Assembly (NCBI GenBank): GCA_900541675.1
Contig: UQKU01000002.1
Coordinates: 1 to 64,000, forward strand
Direction: 5' to 3'
Source of the DNA: an uncultured Collinsella sp.
GTDB taxonomy: Bacteria; Actinomycetota; Coriobacteriia; Coriobacteriales; Coriobacteriaceae
DNA: 64,000 bases
Below, one piece after another: positions 37,013-45,496 of this stretch (the first letter of the stretch is position 1; each line of letters begins with the position of its first letter). A model generated the notes under the pieces. It did no database searches. It was not told where the DNA came from and saw nothing but the letters and a program-made list of their open reading frames with translations. The position numbers were made by a program, and so were the translations under genes.

Positions 37013-37990
37013 CTACGCAGCCCTGCACGTAACACCGATGTCATCCAAGCTGCCGGGCGCGGTATCCGTCGAACGGTAAAAGGTAATAATCTCCGACCTG
37101 GGATCCATGGTGAACGTAACCGACCTTCCATCAAAGGTCGCGTCGGAATGATTCGTCGCCAAAAATGGGTCAAGCTCAACCTTGTCGCCCCATGTAAGCT
37201 TGATTTTTGTTGGCGCGCCCGTAACGGTCGCGCGATAGTTGTAAGCGTCGAAAGCGTTGATATCCGAGTTCTTGTCGACCCACTCGCCCGAAACGCCCGA
37301 AGCCGTTACCTCTGCACGCTCGGAAGGCGCAATCTTGGCGGCGAGCCATTTAAGATTGGTGCCGGGGCTATTGGAGCCGACCTGGGCCTTAACGGTGAAG
37401 GATGCTTTGTTGAGGTCCGCCTTGGAAAATGTAACCTTATAGGTATACATGGTTGCCCTGTTGGCAGGGAAGGAAAGGTCGACCGTGCCGCCCGCCGTCA
37501 GCGTGGGCGAACCGCTTATGCTCCAAGCTTTCGTCGTTCCCGTCGCCTTCACGCTCAGCGTCGCGTTAACGTCCTTGTCGTTGACCTTGTTCTTGTCGCC
37601 CAGCAGATGGTTGTAAATGCGAAAGGTAAAAGAGCAGTTTTCCCCACTCGTGTCGGCGATGACGCTTCGGACGGCAATACCCTCGTCATTCAGCGTCTCA
37701 TTCGTGTAGCCCGTAAGCATGTCCGAGGCAAACAGCGCCTGTGACGTGCCCGAGACAGCGACCGACTTAAGGAAGTCGCCCGCCAAAAAGGCCGTGTAAG
37801 TAAGGTGGGTACCCGCCACAATCGCGACGGCGCATAGCAGCACCGCAACCGCCCACAGGCGCTTGCGCATTTTGGAAGCAGGGGCCGCCGACTCTACGCA
37901 GCAAGGCTCTGCCTTAGAATCATCCACCTGCGCAAAGTGCTTGCCAACAGGCCTCGCGATTTCATTTTGCTCTTTCTTGTCTTTTCGCAT
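37013..37990 (-). CDS. Single-pass membrane protein of the surface locus
   Basis: The 325-residue protein has a charged cytoplasmic head (1-40), one membrane segment (about 47-68) and an extracellular beta-rich domain (about 80-320, with FTFRIYNHLLGDKNKVND and YTYKVTFSKADLNKASFTV). ATG 37990 follows GGGAGGGG. It lacks a sorting signal. Its layout matches the proteins encoded at 38810-39847 and 38014-38813: short head, one helix, then a domain of beta strands. It may be a structural subunit or an anchor for the giant secreted protein, but I recognise no family. Confidence 0.7.
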   Translation of the reverse strand: MRKDKKEQNEIARPVGKHFAQVDDSKAEPCCVESAAPASKMRKRLWAVAVLLCAVAIVAGTHLTYTAFLAGDFLKSVAVSGTSQALFASDMLTGYTNETLNDEGIAVRSVIADTSGENCSFTFRIYNHLLGDKNKVNDKDVNATLSVKATGTTKAWSISGSPTLTAGGTVDLSFPANRATMYTYKVTFSKADLNKASFTVKAQVGSNSPGTNLKWLAAKIAPSERAEVTASGVSGEWVDKNSDINAFDAYNYRATVTGAPTKIKLTWGDKVELDPFLATNHSDATFDGRSVTFTMDPRSEIITFYRSTDTAPGSLDDIGVTCRAA

Positions 37991-38013
37991 CTGGCGCCCC
38001 TCCCTTCTTGTTA

Positions 38014-38813
38014 TTAGTTGCCACTCGTGCCGCGAGCAATTAGATAAACCATGTCGGTCTCTTTGACGTTGGAGACCGTCTTTCCGTTTACGGTCACAAC
38101 GCCCGGATTCCATGTGCACTCGATGATGAAGTTCGTGGCGGCGTTGGCTGTTTTGCCATTCCAGCCATCGAGCCCACTCCCTGCGAACTTGTGGTACCGA
38201 TACAGCGGACGGGCGTTTTTCTGGACATTCACGTACGAGCCGTACGTCGGGTCGTTTGCCTCAAGCTCTTTAGCCAACGCACTTGTCCCGTCCGCGGAGT
38301 TGATAAAAGCAAACTCAATCGGGGTGCTGCTCTTCTTGCTCCATGAGTAGGTGCGGTTGAGCCCGTCGAGGCCGACCACAGTGCCGTTTTTATCGTTCGG
38401 ATTATTGACCGTCACGTGATACACGTTGATTGTCAGCCCCGTGATATTCGTTGTGTTGGCAATCTGCAGCTCAAACGCTTGACCGCCGGCAGCGGGATCG
38501 CCATTGTCGCTCTGCACACAAAACGCGCGACGAACGGTCACGGTGCCGTCTATGTTTTTAACATCGCCCGTGACTCGTCATACGAAATCTCGATGGGCTC
38601 GATGCTCGTCTGGTTGGGACCCATGATCTTAAGCTGCGCGGGCGTTTGGATCTTGCCCACCGTAGACAGACTTTTGCTGCCCACAAACCACGAGAGCGAC
38701 AAGCCGATGATAAGAGCGATTGCCGCCAGCAATACCAGGACCGCAAGGGCCTGTGCGCGGTGGTTTTCTATCCAATTGCGGGCATCGCCGAGGCGCGTTT
38801 GCATGGTGCTCAT
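38014..38813 (-). pseudogene. Frameshifted single-pass surface protein gene
   Basis: The first 87 residues (start ATG 38813, overlapping the upstream stop as ATGA) give a membrane helix and the start of an outer domain, then hit a TAG at 38550-38552. A second frame, shifted by one base, runs from about 38579 to 38014 and continues the same kind of domain (DGTVTVRRAFCVQSDN). The span is 800 bp, one base short of a multiple of three. Restoring one base near 38574 would give a continuous protein of about 266 residues reading DEVTGDVKNIDGTV across the junction. It is either a true mutation, a phase-variable state or an assembly error. A -1 ribosomal slip at GTTAAAA is possible but non-canonical. 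Confidence 0.7.
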
Positions 38814-39847
38814 GAGCTCACGCCCTCCTGAGCGCTAATTCTAAGTTGGATGTATTTGACCTTATTGCCGATCTGCTCGTCGGCATTGTTGTACAGCGCC
38901 GAGCAGATGGCGGTGTCGCCGAAGGATATGTCAGCCGAAACCGCAGGAGCGTTGGCGGCACTCGTGCCGTTTGCCGCGCCATAGAAGTAGTTCGCTTTAT
39001 GCGCGTTCATATCTGCCTGCAGAGCGCCGTAGTCAGACTTTGCGTCGCCCGCCGCCGCAAACAGGTTCTTGTAGTAATTCGTGTTGCCGGTAAGGACGAA
39101 GTTTTGGAAGTACTCCGGCCACACCCAGTACAGGCTGATGGTGACGGGTTTGTTCGTTGGCTTGTTCACATCGCCGTTTTCGCAAAATTCGCACTTGCGA
39201 ATCTCGATCTTGCTATCAACCACGCGGCCCGAGTAATACCCGTTCTGGTCGCAGCTCGTAAAGAACAGCAAGTGGCCTTTGATCAAGCCAAGGAGCGCCT
39301 CCGCCTCGGGCGCCAGCGTTCCCCCGTCCCCAACAACGCCAACAGTGTTCGTGACCTTAAGCAAGCGCGACAGATTGATCGTGACCCCGTCCAGGTCACT
39401 CACCAGCGGCTTCACCGTAAATGTAATCTTGCCGCGAGCACCCGGGTACAGAGAGCCTGCGGTCTCGTTGTTCAGGTTGGAGCCGAGTGTTACCGTCATG
39501 GCGTCGGTCGTATCCAGGCCATCGATGGCATACTTTTCCTCGGGCGTGCGCTCAGAGCGCTCGTAATAGCCCACGTGCGCGCCGGACTCACCCTCGCCCG
39601 CGGCGGTCAGCGTGTACCGATCCGCCTTCGCCCCGATCGTACCCCCCGTGGCACTCACTCGATTGTTCGCGGCAAACCAGGCCAAGCATGCAAAGATGGC
39701 AACGATGGCGGCCAGCACAAACAGACCACTCACCAGGAAATCCTTCCAGAAATCCTTGAGGGTCCGCACGTGCTCGTCGGCAGCTTGACGGTACTCGGCC
39801 GCCGTCTTGTGCTGCTGGAGCTCGCTATGTCGGTCCATGCCACTCAT
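38810..39847 (-). CDS. First single-pass membrane protein of the surface locus
   Basis: The 345-residue protein has a cytoplasmic head (1-38), a membrane segment (about 39-62, FLVSGLFVLAAIVAIFACLA) followed by WFAANNRVSATGG, and an extracellular domain to residue 345. Four Cys (one CEFC pair) lie in the outer domain. It is probably the promoter-proximal gene of the locus and is translationally coupled to the next (ATGA overlap). No known family is recognised; the layout resembles anchored pilin-like or camelysin-like proteins, but the signature motifs are missing. Confidence 0.7.
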   Translation of the reverse strand: MSGMDRHSELQQHKTAAEYRQAADEHVRTLKDFWKDFLVSGLFVLAAIVAIFACLAWFAANNRVSATGGTIGAKADRYTLTAAGEGESGAHVGYYERSERTPEEKYAIDGLDTTDAMTVTLGSNLNNETAGSLYPGARGKITFTVKPLVSDLDGVTINLSRLLKVTNTVGVVGDGGTLAPEAEALLGLIKGHLLFFTSCDQNGYYSGRVVDSKIEIRKCEFCENGDVNKPTNKPVTISLYWVWPEYFQNFVLTGNTNYYKNLFAAAGDAKSDYGALQADMNAHKANYFYGAANGTSAANAPAVSADISFGDTAICSALYNNADEQIGNKVKYIQLRISAQEGVSS

Positions 39848-40025
39848 CGCTTACATTTGCCCTGCTTGCGGGCGTGCCATCCTTTCCGCTCGGTCGCATT
39901 TATCTGTTGTTCGCAGGTAGAGAATTCAGGCAGAATACAACACCGTACGATAAGGTAAAAGAATAGCATTGACCTGCGGTTCGCTCCACAACGCAAGCCT
40001 TAATGATGTCTTAAAAGTCAAACCC

Positions 40026-40091
40026 TTGGTGCAAGGGGGCAGGTTACTTCGCACCAACATGGTGCAAACAAACCTGGCCCCCTTGCACCAA
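40026..40091. repeat. 66-bp nested hairpin element
   Basis: The outer arms (40026-40045, starting TTGGTGCAAGGGGG, and 40071-40091) pair with one bulged base, and an inner pair GCACCA/TGGTGC lies at 40051-40065. The GGTGC motif is repeated in all four arms. It occupies the 283-bp gap 39848-40130, which also must hold the surface locus promoter; I see no clear -35/-10. Confidence 0.75.
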
Positions 40092-40130
40092 TCCGTGGCA
40101 CCGGGCAGCGGACACACGGCGTGCCGCCCC

Positions 40131-41435
40131 TTAACACCCCAACGCGCGAACGGGTATCACGTAGATACCGTCCTCGACCTCGCGGGCGTACTCACCCACC
40201 CCCACAATCACGGCCATAAACTCCGGTTCGCGTGTGCGTGAACGAGGATTTCCACAGACCTTCTTGCGAACGCGCTTGAGGCTCTCGACGCCGGCGCTCG
40301 CTTTATCTTCACTCACCTTAATCTCAAAGGCGGCCCACCGTCCGTCGGCTAGCTGCACGATAGCATCGCACTCAAGGCCCGAATCGTCGCGATAATAGCG
40401 CACGGGCGTGCTATCCAGCAGGTCGAGCGAACGTGCGTAGACCGAAAGGTCTCGTATGACCAAATTCTCAAACACCAGACCAAATGTCTGCCAGTCGGCA
40501 AGCAGCGCCTGCGAGGACATACCTAGCAAGGCGCAAGCAAGGCTCGGATCTGCCAGATAGCGCTTGGGCTTGACGGTAAAGCGCCGCTTGTCGCGCGCGG
40601 CGGGAACCCAACCGGGGACCTCCTCGAGAATGAACATGCCTTTGAGGGCATCCAGGTACCTGCGCACCTTGGTCTCATCGGCAAACGCTGCGGGCTCCTC
40701 CTCGGCACCGAACATATCCATAAGAATCGTTTTATACGTGGTTGCCTGTCCCAGATTGCGCGCGATCGATGCTGACACTCGACGGGCAATATCGGGGTCG
40801 AGACCGACCGCCGGGAAGCTGCTCGAAAACGTGGTGTTGAGATATTCGCGGGCGATGAGCTGGGCGTCAGCCGAAACCATATCGATCGCGTCGGGCCAGC
40901 CGCCGCGGCAAGCGGCTTCGACAAGCCCCGGTGTATCGCCATCGCACCGGCAGGGCTCAAAACGATGCTCAAACAAGCCCGCCAGGCTCACCTTGCCGTT
41001 GGACTCACCTGTCTCGGCAAGCGTCATGGGGTGCATGCGGACGCGGCCGATGCGGCCAGCTCCACTATGCGCGGGCGCCTCCGCCTTTGAGCCAAACGCG
41101 GGCGTGGCGGAACCCGTGAGGATATAGGCGCCGCGCGTACCCCGGGTGCGGTCAACCTCGTGTCTAACGTAGTCCCAAATCTGGGGAACGCGCTGCCACT
41201 CATCGATAATATGCGGACGGTCTCCCAGCAACATCATCGCCGGGTCGGCACGCGCGAGGTCGAGATTCTCGTCGACATACGAGGCGGACGCCCCGTGCTC
41301 GAGCGCGGCCCACGTCTTGCCGCACCACTTGGTGCCCGCAATCTCGACCGCGCCAAAGACACGAAGGTAGCGCTCGATTTGCGCATCCACGATACGTGGG
41401 ATGTATCCGTCCCGATGTAGCCTCTCACCTGCCAT
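40131..41435 (-). CDS. AAA_14/DUF4143 ATP-binding protein
   Basis: The 434-residue protein has an N-terminal AAA domain with a Walker A variant (AGTKWCGKTWAA, about residues 33-44), Walker B-like PHIIDEWQRVP and sensor region AYILTGSATPAF. The C-terminal DUF4143 domain (about 200-430) is nuclease-like in fold and includes YYRDDSGLECDAIVQL and WAAFEIKVSED, resembling the PD-(D/E)xK core (E-x-K). Such ATPases are scattered widely in gut bacteria, often as strain-variable genes of unknown role. It stands alone and is preceded by a strict 23-bp iteron-like array, which may control it. Confidence 0.85.
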   Translation of the reverse strand: MAGERLHRDGYIPRIVDAQIERYLRVFGAVEIAGTKWCGKTWAALEHGASASYVDENLDLARADPAMMLLGDRPHIIDEWQRVPQIWDYVRHEVDRTRGTRGAYILTGSATPAFGSKAEAPAHSGAGRIGRVRMHPMTLAETGESNGKVSLAGLFEHRFEPCRCDGDTPGLVEAACRGGWPDAIDMVSADAQLIAREYLNTTFSSSFPAVGLDPDIARRVSASIARNLGQATTYKTILMDMFGAEEEPAAFADETKVRRYLDALKGMFILEEVPGWVPAARDKRRFTVKPKRYLADPSLACALLGMSSQALLADWQTFGLVFENLVIRDLSVYARSLDLLDSTPVRYYRDDSGLECDAIVQLADGRWAAFEIKVSEDKASAGVESLKRVRKKVCGNPRSRTREPEFMAVIVGVGEYAREVEDGIYVIPVRALGC

Positions 41436-41494
41436 GAGCCACCTCCGCAGATTTCCAGTTCCTGCTTTCTGATTCTTCTATTCCACTGTAGCAA

Positions 41495-41598
41495 ATTCGG
41501 ATTTTCGGGTGGTTGCGATTCGGATTTTCGTGTTCATATAATTCGGATTTTCCTGTTCTAAGGATTCGGATTTTCGGATGCATAAAATTCGGATTTTC
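41495..41598. repeat. Five-copy 23-bp iteron-like array
   Basis: ATTCGGATTTTC occurs five times without a mismatch, starting at 41495, 41518, 41541, 41564 and 41587, exactly 23 bp apart. The 11-bp spacers differ. The array lies 60 bp upstream of the DUF4143 gene start. The period is just over two helical turns, so it could bind an oligomeric regulator along one face. It is too short to be a CRISPR array. Confidence 0.9.
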
Positions 41599-41628
41599 TG
41601 AACCCACTGGTCAGAGCACCCTCATTGG

Positions 41629-41665
41629 CAAAAAGGCGGGGAGCACCGATACGGCACTCCCCGCC
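41629..41665 (-). terminator. Terminator of the flavin oxidoreductase gene
   Basis: GGCGGGGAG pairs with CTCCCCGCC (41635-41643 and 41657-41665), with TTTTT following on the minus strand. Confidence 0.85.
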
Positions 41666-41691
41666 CACTCAATACGCGATGGCTTTCTCGG

Positions 41692-43722
41692 CTACAGCTC
41701 GTTGGCCGCGTGATACGCCGTGCGAATGGCGCTCGCGATGTCGGCGGTGCGCTCGCCCGAGCAGTCGCCCACGTAGGTCACGGGTACCGTCACGCCGTCC
41801 AGGTCAAACGCGTTGGCCTTGGAGCCCACGGCCATCACCGCGTAATCGCAGACGATCTTCACCGGCTCCTCGGCGCCGTCCTCGGTGGTGCGAATGGCCT
41901 CCACGCCCTCGTCGGTAATGGCGGTCAGGCGGGTCTTCACGTGCTGCTCCACATTATGCTCTGCAAAGTCGCTCATGATCAGCGGCAGAATGGTTTCGGA
42001 CTCGCCCGCGGCGATCTTATCGAGCATCTCCACGATCGCCACCTCGCAGCCGTGCTGCAGCAGGTACTCGGCAGTCTCGGTGCCCACCAGGCCGCCGCCA
42101 ATGACGGCGACGCGGCCCGTAAGCTCCACCTTGCCGGCCAGCACGTCCCAGCTCGAGACGACCTTCTCCGAGTCGGCACCCGGAACGGGGATGACCACGT
42201 CGTGCGCGCCCACGGCCACAATCGCGGCGTCGGCGGCGTTGAGGTCCTCAGCGGTAGCGGCATGGTTGAGCTCAACCTTCACGCCCAGGCCGGGCAGAAT
42301 CTTCTCGTAATACTCGACCGAGCGCATGATCTCGTCCTTGCGCGGAGGCGCGGCCGCCAGCACAATCTGGCCGCCCAGATGATCGCTCGCCTCGTAGACG
42401 GTCACGTCGTAGCCGCGCTTGGCCGCCACGCGCGCGGCCTCCAGGCCGGCAATACCGCCGCCCACCACGGCGATCTTCTTGTCGCCCTCGCCCGGCTTGA
42501 TAGCGATGGTCGCCTCGTCGCCGTTCTCGGCATTAAGCACGCACGAGATGTACTTGCGGTTTTGAATCGCGTCGACACAGCCCTTATTGCAGTTGAGGCA
42601 CTCGCGAATGGGCTCGCCCGTGGCGGCCTTCAGCGCAATGTCGGGGTCGCACATGAGCGAGCGGCCATAGGCGACGATGTCGGCAGAGCCATCCTCCAGG
42701 ATCTTCTCGCCGGCCTCGACCGAGACCACGCGGCCGACGGTTGCCACCGGCACGGAGACCAGGGCCTTGACGCGCTCGGCCACGGGCAGCGTCCAGTTGT
42801 AGGGCATGGCGCCCATGGGCGGAATGGTGTCGCCCATGTTGCCGGTGTGATTTGCCTGTGCAACCTGGATCATGTCGATGCCCGCGCCCTCGAGCAGCTT
42901 GGCAAACTCGCAGGCCTCGTCGGGCTGCAGGCCGCCCTTACCGCGCGGCGTGCCGTCGGGGTTCTCCATAATCACAGGGAGCTTGTACTCCACCATCAGC
43001 TGCGGCGCGGCTTCCTTAATGGCAGCGACGACCTCGAGCGCATAGCGAACGCGGTTCTCGAACGAGCCACCGTACTCGTCGGTGCGCTTGTTGAGGATGG
43101 CCGAGCACAGCGAACCCACCAGGCGGTCGCCGTGGACCTCGATGGCGTCGATTCCGGCCTGCTGCGCGCGAGCGGCCGAGGCAGCGATAGCCTCCTTGAT
43201 CTGGGTGAGCTGCTCTACGCTCGCCTCGTTCACAAAGTGCTGCATGTCGTGGTGCAGTTTGGCATATGCCTGCTTGCGGATCTCGTTGGACTCGGCCATC
43301 TTGGCGGCAAAGGTCTCCTCGTCGCCGGCGGCCTTGGCTTCCTGCGCGGCCTTGGCGGCGGCCATGGATCCCATGACCGTGCGGCCGACGCCGGGCACGT
43401 CGTACTCGGGGTGGAACAGCTGCAGCGCGACCTTGGCACCGTGCTTGTGGACGGCGTCGGCCAGGGCCTTAAACGTGGGGATCTGGGCGTCGGTCGCCAG
43501 CTTGGGCGTGGGGCTCGCGGTCATAACGGGAGCGACGTCGCCGATGACGATGTAGCTCACGCCGCCACGGGCCAGGCGCTCGTAAAAAGCCAGGCTGCGC
43601 TCGCCAATGGAGCCGTCGCGCTCCTCGTAGCCGGTGGTCAGCGGCGGGAACATAATGCGGTTCTTGAGCTCAAGGGGGCCAACCGTAATGGGCTGGAGCA
43701 GTTTGGATGCAGGTGCGGTCAT
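41692..43722 (-). CDS. Old Yellow Enzyme-type FMN/FAD/Fe-S oxidoreductase
   Basis: The 676-residue protein has the 2,4-dienoyl-CoA reductase/BaiCD/BaiH architecture: an FMN-binding TIM barrel (about 1-345), a [4Fe-4S] loop (CLNCNKGC plus a later Cys, about 370-390) and a FAD/NAD(P)H-binding half (about 395-670, VVGGGIAGLEAA and VIGGGLVGTETA). Such enzymes reduce activated C=C bonds in fatty acids, steroids or bile acids in gut anaerobes. Where relatives have HGAHGYL, this one reads HGDRLVGSL, so the second active-site His is replaced by Arg. An extra helical segment (about 115-175) interrupts the barrel. ATG 43722 is preferred over 43728 because of ribosome-site spacing. The substrate is unknown. 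Confidence 0.9.
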   Translation of the reverse strand: MTAPASKLLQPITVGPLELKNRIMFPPLTTGYEERDGSIGERSLAFYERLARGGVSYIVIGDVAPVMTASPTPKLATDAQIPTFKALADAVHKHGAKVALQLFHPEYDVPGVGRTVMGSMAAAKAAQEAKAAGDEETFAAKMAESNEIRKQAYAKLHHDMQHFVNEASVEQLTQIKEAIAASAARAQQAGIDAIEVHGDRLVGSLCSAILNKRTDEYGGSFENRVRYALEVVAAIKEAAPQLMVEYKLPVIMENPDGTPRGKGGLQPDEACEFAKLLEGAGIDMIQVAQANHTGNMGDTIPPMGAMPYNWTLPVAERVKALVSVPVATVGRVVSVEAGEKILEDGSADIVAYGRSLMCDPDIALKAATGEPIRECLNCNKGCVDAIQNRKYISCVLNAENGDEATIAIKPGEGDKKIAVVGGGIAGLEAARVAAKRGYDVTVYEASDHLGGQIVLAAAPPRKDEIMRSVEYYEKILPGLGVKVELNHAATAEDLNAADAAIVAVGAHDVVIPVPGADSEKVVSSWDVLAGKVELTGRVAVIGGGLVGTETAEYLLQHGCEVAIVEMLDKIAAGESETILPLIMSDFAEHNVEQHVKTRLTAITDEGVEAIRTTEDGAEEPVKIVCDYAVMAVGSKANAFDLDGVTVPVTYVGDCSGERTADIASAIRTAYHAANEL

Positions 43723-43864
43723 GGACATTCCTCTCTTGTAGGCGCGGCGGCGATGATGCCGCGTAGTTGTCTAGAGGATATGGCATGGGGGTACAGCGGC
43801 ACAACGAAAATCGGCGAATATCAGGTGGCGGCAGGTGGATGGGACGGGGCGGCCCGTCGGTTTG

Positions 43865-44161
43865 TCTCAATCTGTAACATCTACTCGGCAAAACCGGTTC
43901 TTACTGTTACAGATCGAGATATTCCTCTCAACCCATCCTCAACAATCTAGATCTGTAACAGCTAGGCCCACTTTTGGCCCCTACCTGTTACAGATTGAGA
44001 CAAACCAAACCCGCCTGCCAGTAAATCTCAATCTGTAACAACAATTCGGCAAAATCCGTCCCTCGTGTTACAGATTTAGACAAACGGGACCCAACCCACC
44101 GGTATATCTCGATCTGTAACACCTGACCGTCCAAATCGGGTCTAGATGTTACAAATCGAGT
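43865..44161. repeat. Array of four 55-bp palindromic units
   Basis: Units at 43865-43919, 43946-44000, 44026-44080 and 44107-44161 are each exactly 55 bp: 15-bp arms TCTCAATCTGTAACA and TGTTACAGATTGAGA (with small changes) around a 25-bp centre. The spacers are 26, 25 and 26 bp. The centres differ in sequence but most contain a short GC inner stem around an AT-rich loop. A second array is at 59886-60101. The gap 43729-44250 holds no gene. Confidence 0.9.
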
Positions 44162-44210
44162 TTTTGTTTGAGAGGTTGGGAATTGGGCTGAGAGAACAGT
44201 CCCGGAATAA

Positions 44211-44241
44211 CAAAAAAGCTCGTCGGCTAGGCCGACGAGCT
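44211..44241 (-). terminator. Terminator of the initiator tRNA
   Basis: On the minus strand a perfect 11-bp stem, AGCTCGTCGGC with GCCGACGAGCT, is followed by TTTTTTG. Confidence 0.85.
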
Positions 44242-44250
44242 GCAAGTTCT

Positions 44251-44327
44251 TGGTCGCGGGGGCAGGATTTGAACCTACGACCTCCGGGTTATGAGCCCGG
44301 CGAGCTACCAGACTGCTCCACCCCGCA
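44251..44327 (-). tRNA. Initiator tRNA-fMet (CAT)
   Basis: It is 77 nucleotides long including an encoded CCA. The anticodon stem CCGGG/CCCGG with loop CTCATAA has the three G-C pairs of an initiator tRNA. The first acceptor pair is U1-G72, not a Watson-Crick pair, which fits the weak 1-72 pair of initiators. The T-arm is GTAGG-TTCAAAT-CCTGC. A terminator follows directly. Confidence 0.93.
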
Positions 44328-44481
44328 ATGTCTGGGCGCCTCATGTGCGCAAGAAAGAATATTACGTGGGAGTTCGGTAAACGGCAAGGAAAATCTCGTA
44401 GAGCATAATTCCTTCATATTTAAACCCCTCAGTCCATATCACCGTGAACGAATCGCAGCCGAGCGCCGCCGACGGCACGTA

Positions 44482-44487
44482 TACAAT
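44482..44487 (+). promoter_or_regulatory. TACAAT -10 box upstream of coaX
   Basis: TACAAT lies 36 bases before the coaX ATG, leaving a leader of about 30 nucleotides with a GGGAG ribosome site. No convincing -35 is present. Confidence 0.4.
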
Positions 44488-44523
44488 GGTGCGCGTCCTT
44501 TTACGCCGACACCGGGAGTAGAC

Positions 44524-45297
44524 ATGCTGCTCGCTATCGATATGGGAAACACGCAGACGGCCATGGGCCTGTTTGACGGAGACGAGCTGGTGCAGTCGTG
44601 GCGCATGCCCACCGACCGCTCCTATACCGCCGACGAAATCCACGTGCGCCTGATGGGTTTCTTTAAGATGTACGGCCTTTCGCTCGACGCGGTCGACGCG
44701 ATCGCCTTTGCCGGCGTGGTGCCGCAGCTCTCGCGCGAGTGGCACGCCGTGGCCGACCGCATTGCCGCGGACGCCATCGTCATCGGGCCGCAGACGGCCG
44801 CGGTGACCAAGCTGCGCGCGGCGCGTCCCCAGGCTGTGGGCGCCGACCGCGTCGCCAATGCCGTTGCGGCCGAAACTTTCTACGGCGCGCCGGCAATCGT
44901 GGTGGACTTTGGCACCGCGACCAATATCGACGTCATCGATGAGGACGGCTATTACATTGGCGGAGCGATCGCGCCGGGCATCCGCATCTCCATGGATGCG
45001 CTTGCCGCCCGTGCCGCCAAGCTCGCCAGCGTGCCGCTCGAGGCGCCCGAGCACGCCATCGGCCGCGATACCGAGGAGTGCATTAAGGTCGGCGCCGTGA
45101 TGGGCGCTGCCGCCATGGCCGAGGGCCTGGTCGCGCGCATGAAGCGCGAGCTGGGCCGCGAGGATGCCACCGTTATCGCCACGGGCGGTCTCGCCGGCAT
45201 CGTCGCCGATTCGACCGATGCCTTCGACGTGGTCGACGGACAGCTCACCATCAAGGGTATCTGCGAAATCTACCGCCGCATGCAGGAGCTGGGGTAA
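44524..45297 (+). CDS. coaX: Type III pantothenate kinase
   Basis: The 257-residue protein catalyses ATP-dependent phosphorylation of pantothenate, the first step of coenzyme A synthesis. The N-terminal DMGNTQTAMGLF phosphate loop, VVPQLSREW, the PQAVGADRVANAVAA segment with the catalytic Asp, and VVDFGTATNIDVID are characteristic of CoaX. YIGGAIAPGIRISMDAL follows, and the C-terminus carries VIATGGLAG. ATG 44524 follows GGGAG. The gene lies between the divergent tRNA and a convergent biotin-ligase-like gene. Confidence 0.96.
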   Translation: MLLAIDMGNTQTAMGLFDGDELVQSWRMPTDRSYTADEIHVRLMGFFKMYGLSLDAVDAIAFAGVVPQLSREWHAVADRIAADAIVIGPQTAAVTKLRAARPQAVGADRVANAVAAETFYGAPAIVVDFGTATNIDVIDEDGYYIGGAIAPGIRISMDALAARAAKLASVPLEAPEHAIGRDTEECIKVGAVMGAAAMAEGLVARMKRELGREDATVIATGGLAGIVADSTDAFDVVDGQLTIKGICEIYRRMQELG

Positions 45298-45346
45298 GAC
45301 GGGGGCATAAGTCGAGCATGCCCGATGCCACAGTCCCCGCAAACGA

Positions 45347-45407
45347 TCGCCAGGTCTATTCCTCAAAAACGAAAATTATTCAGTTTTGAGGAATAGGGTG
45401 CTGGCGA
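45347..45407. repeat. 61-bp nested hairpin element downstream of coaX
   Basis: TCGCCAG/CTGGCGA form the outer arms, and CTATTCCTCAAAA/TTTTGAGGAATAG the inner 13-bp arms. The loop is AT-rich. It lies before a separate terminator, so it is unlikely to be the main transcription stop. Confidence 0.75.
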
Positions 45408-45427
45408 CCCATCCCCCCAGGCAAGCG

Positions 45428-45460
45428 AAACCCTCCCCGGCACAGGCCGAGGAGGGTCTT
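45428..45460. terminator. Bidirectional terminator between coaX and the ligase-like gene
   Basis: AAACCCTCCCCGG and GCCGAGGAGGGTCTT pair across a short loop with one mismatch. It is placed for both convergent genes. Confidence 0.65.
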
Positions 45461-45496
45461 GCTGTCATCGTTGTCTTTGAGCGCTAGCGCCTCGCG

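Noticed and set aside
38550..38565. Programmed -1 frameshift at GTTAAAA
   Set aside because: The slippery site is not canonical because the P-site re-pairing is poor, and a single-base deletion explains the break more simply; kept as a minor possibility.
41425..41607. Small protein encoded by the 23-bp array
   Set aside because: The 23-bp period is not a multiple of three; the apparent repeats in the translation come from the DNA repeat.
41710..43950. Plus-strand open frame of about 746 codons antisense to the flavin oxidoreductase
   Set aside because: A GC-rich shadow of a clear family member on the minus strand.
43865..44161. CRISPR array
   Set aside because: The units are palindromic with variable centres, the period is about 81 bp, there are only four copies, and no cas gene is near.
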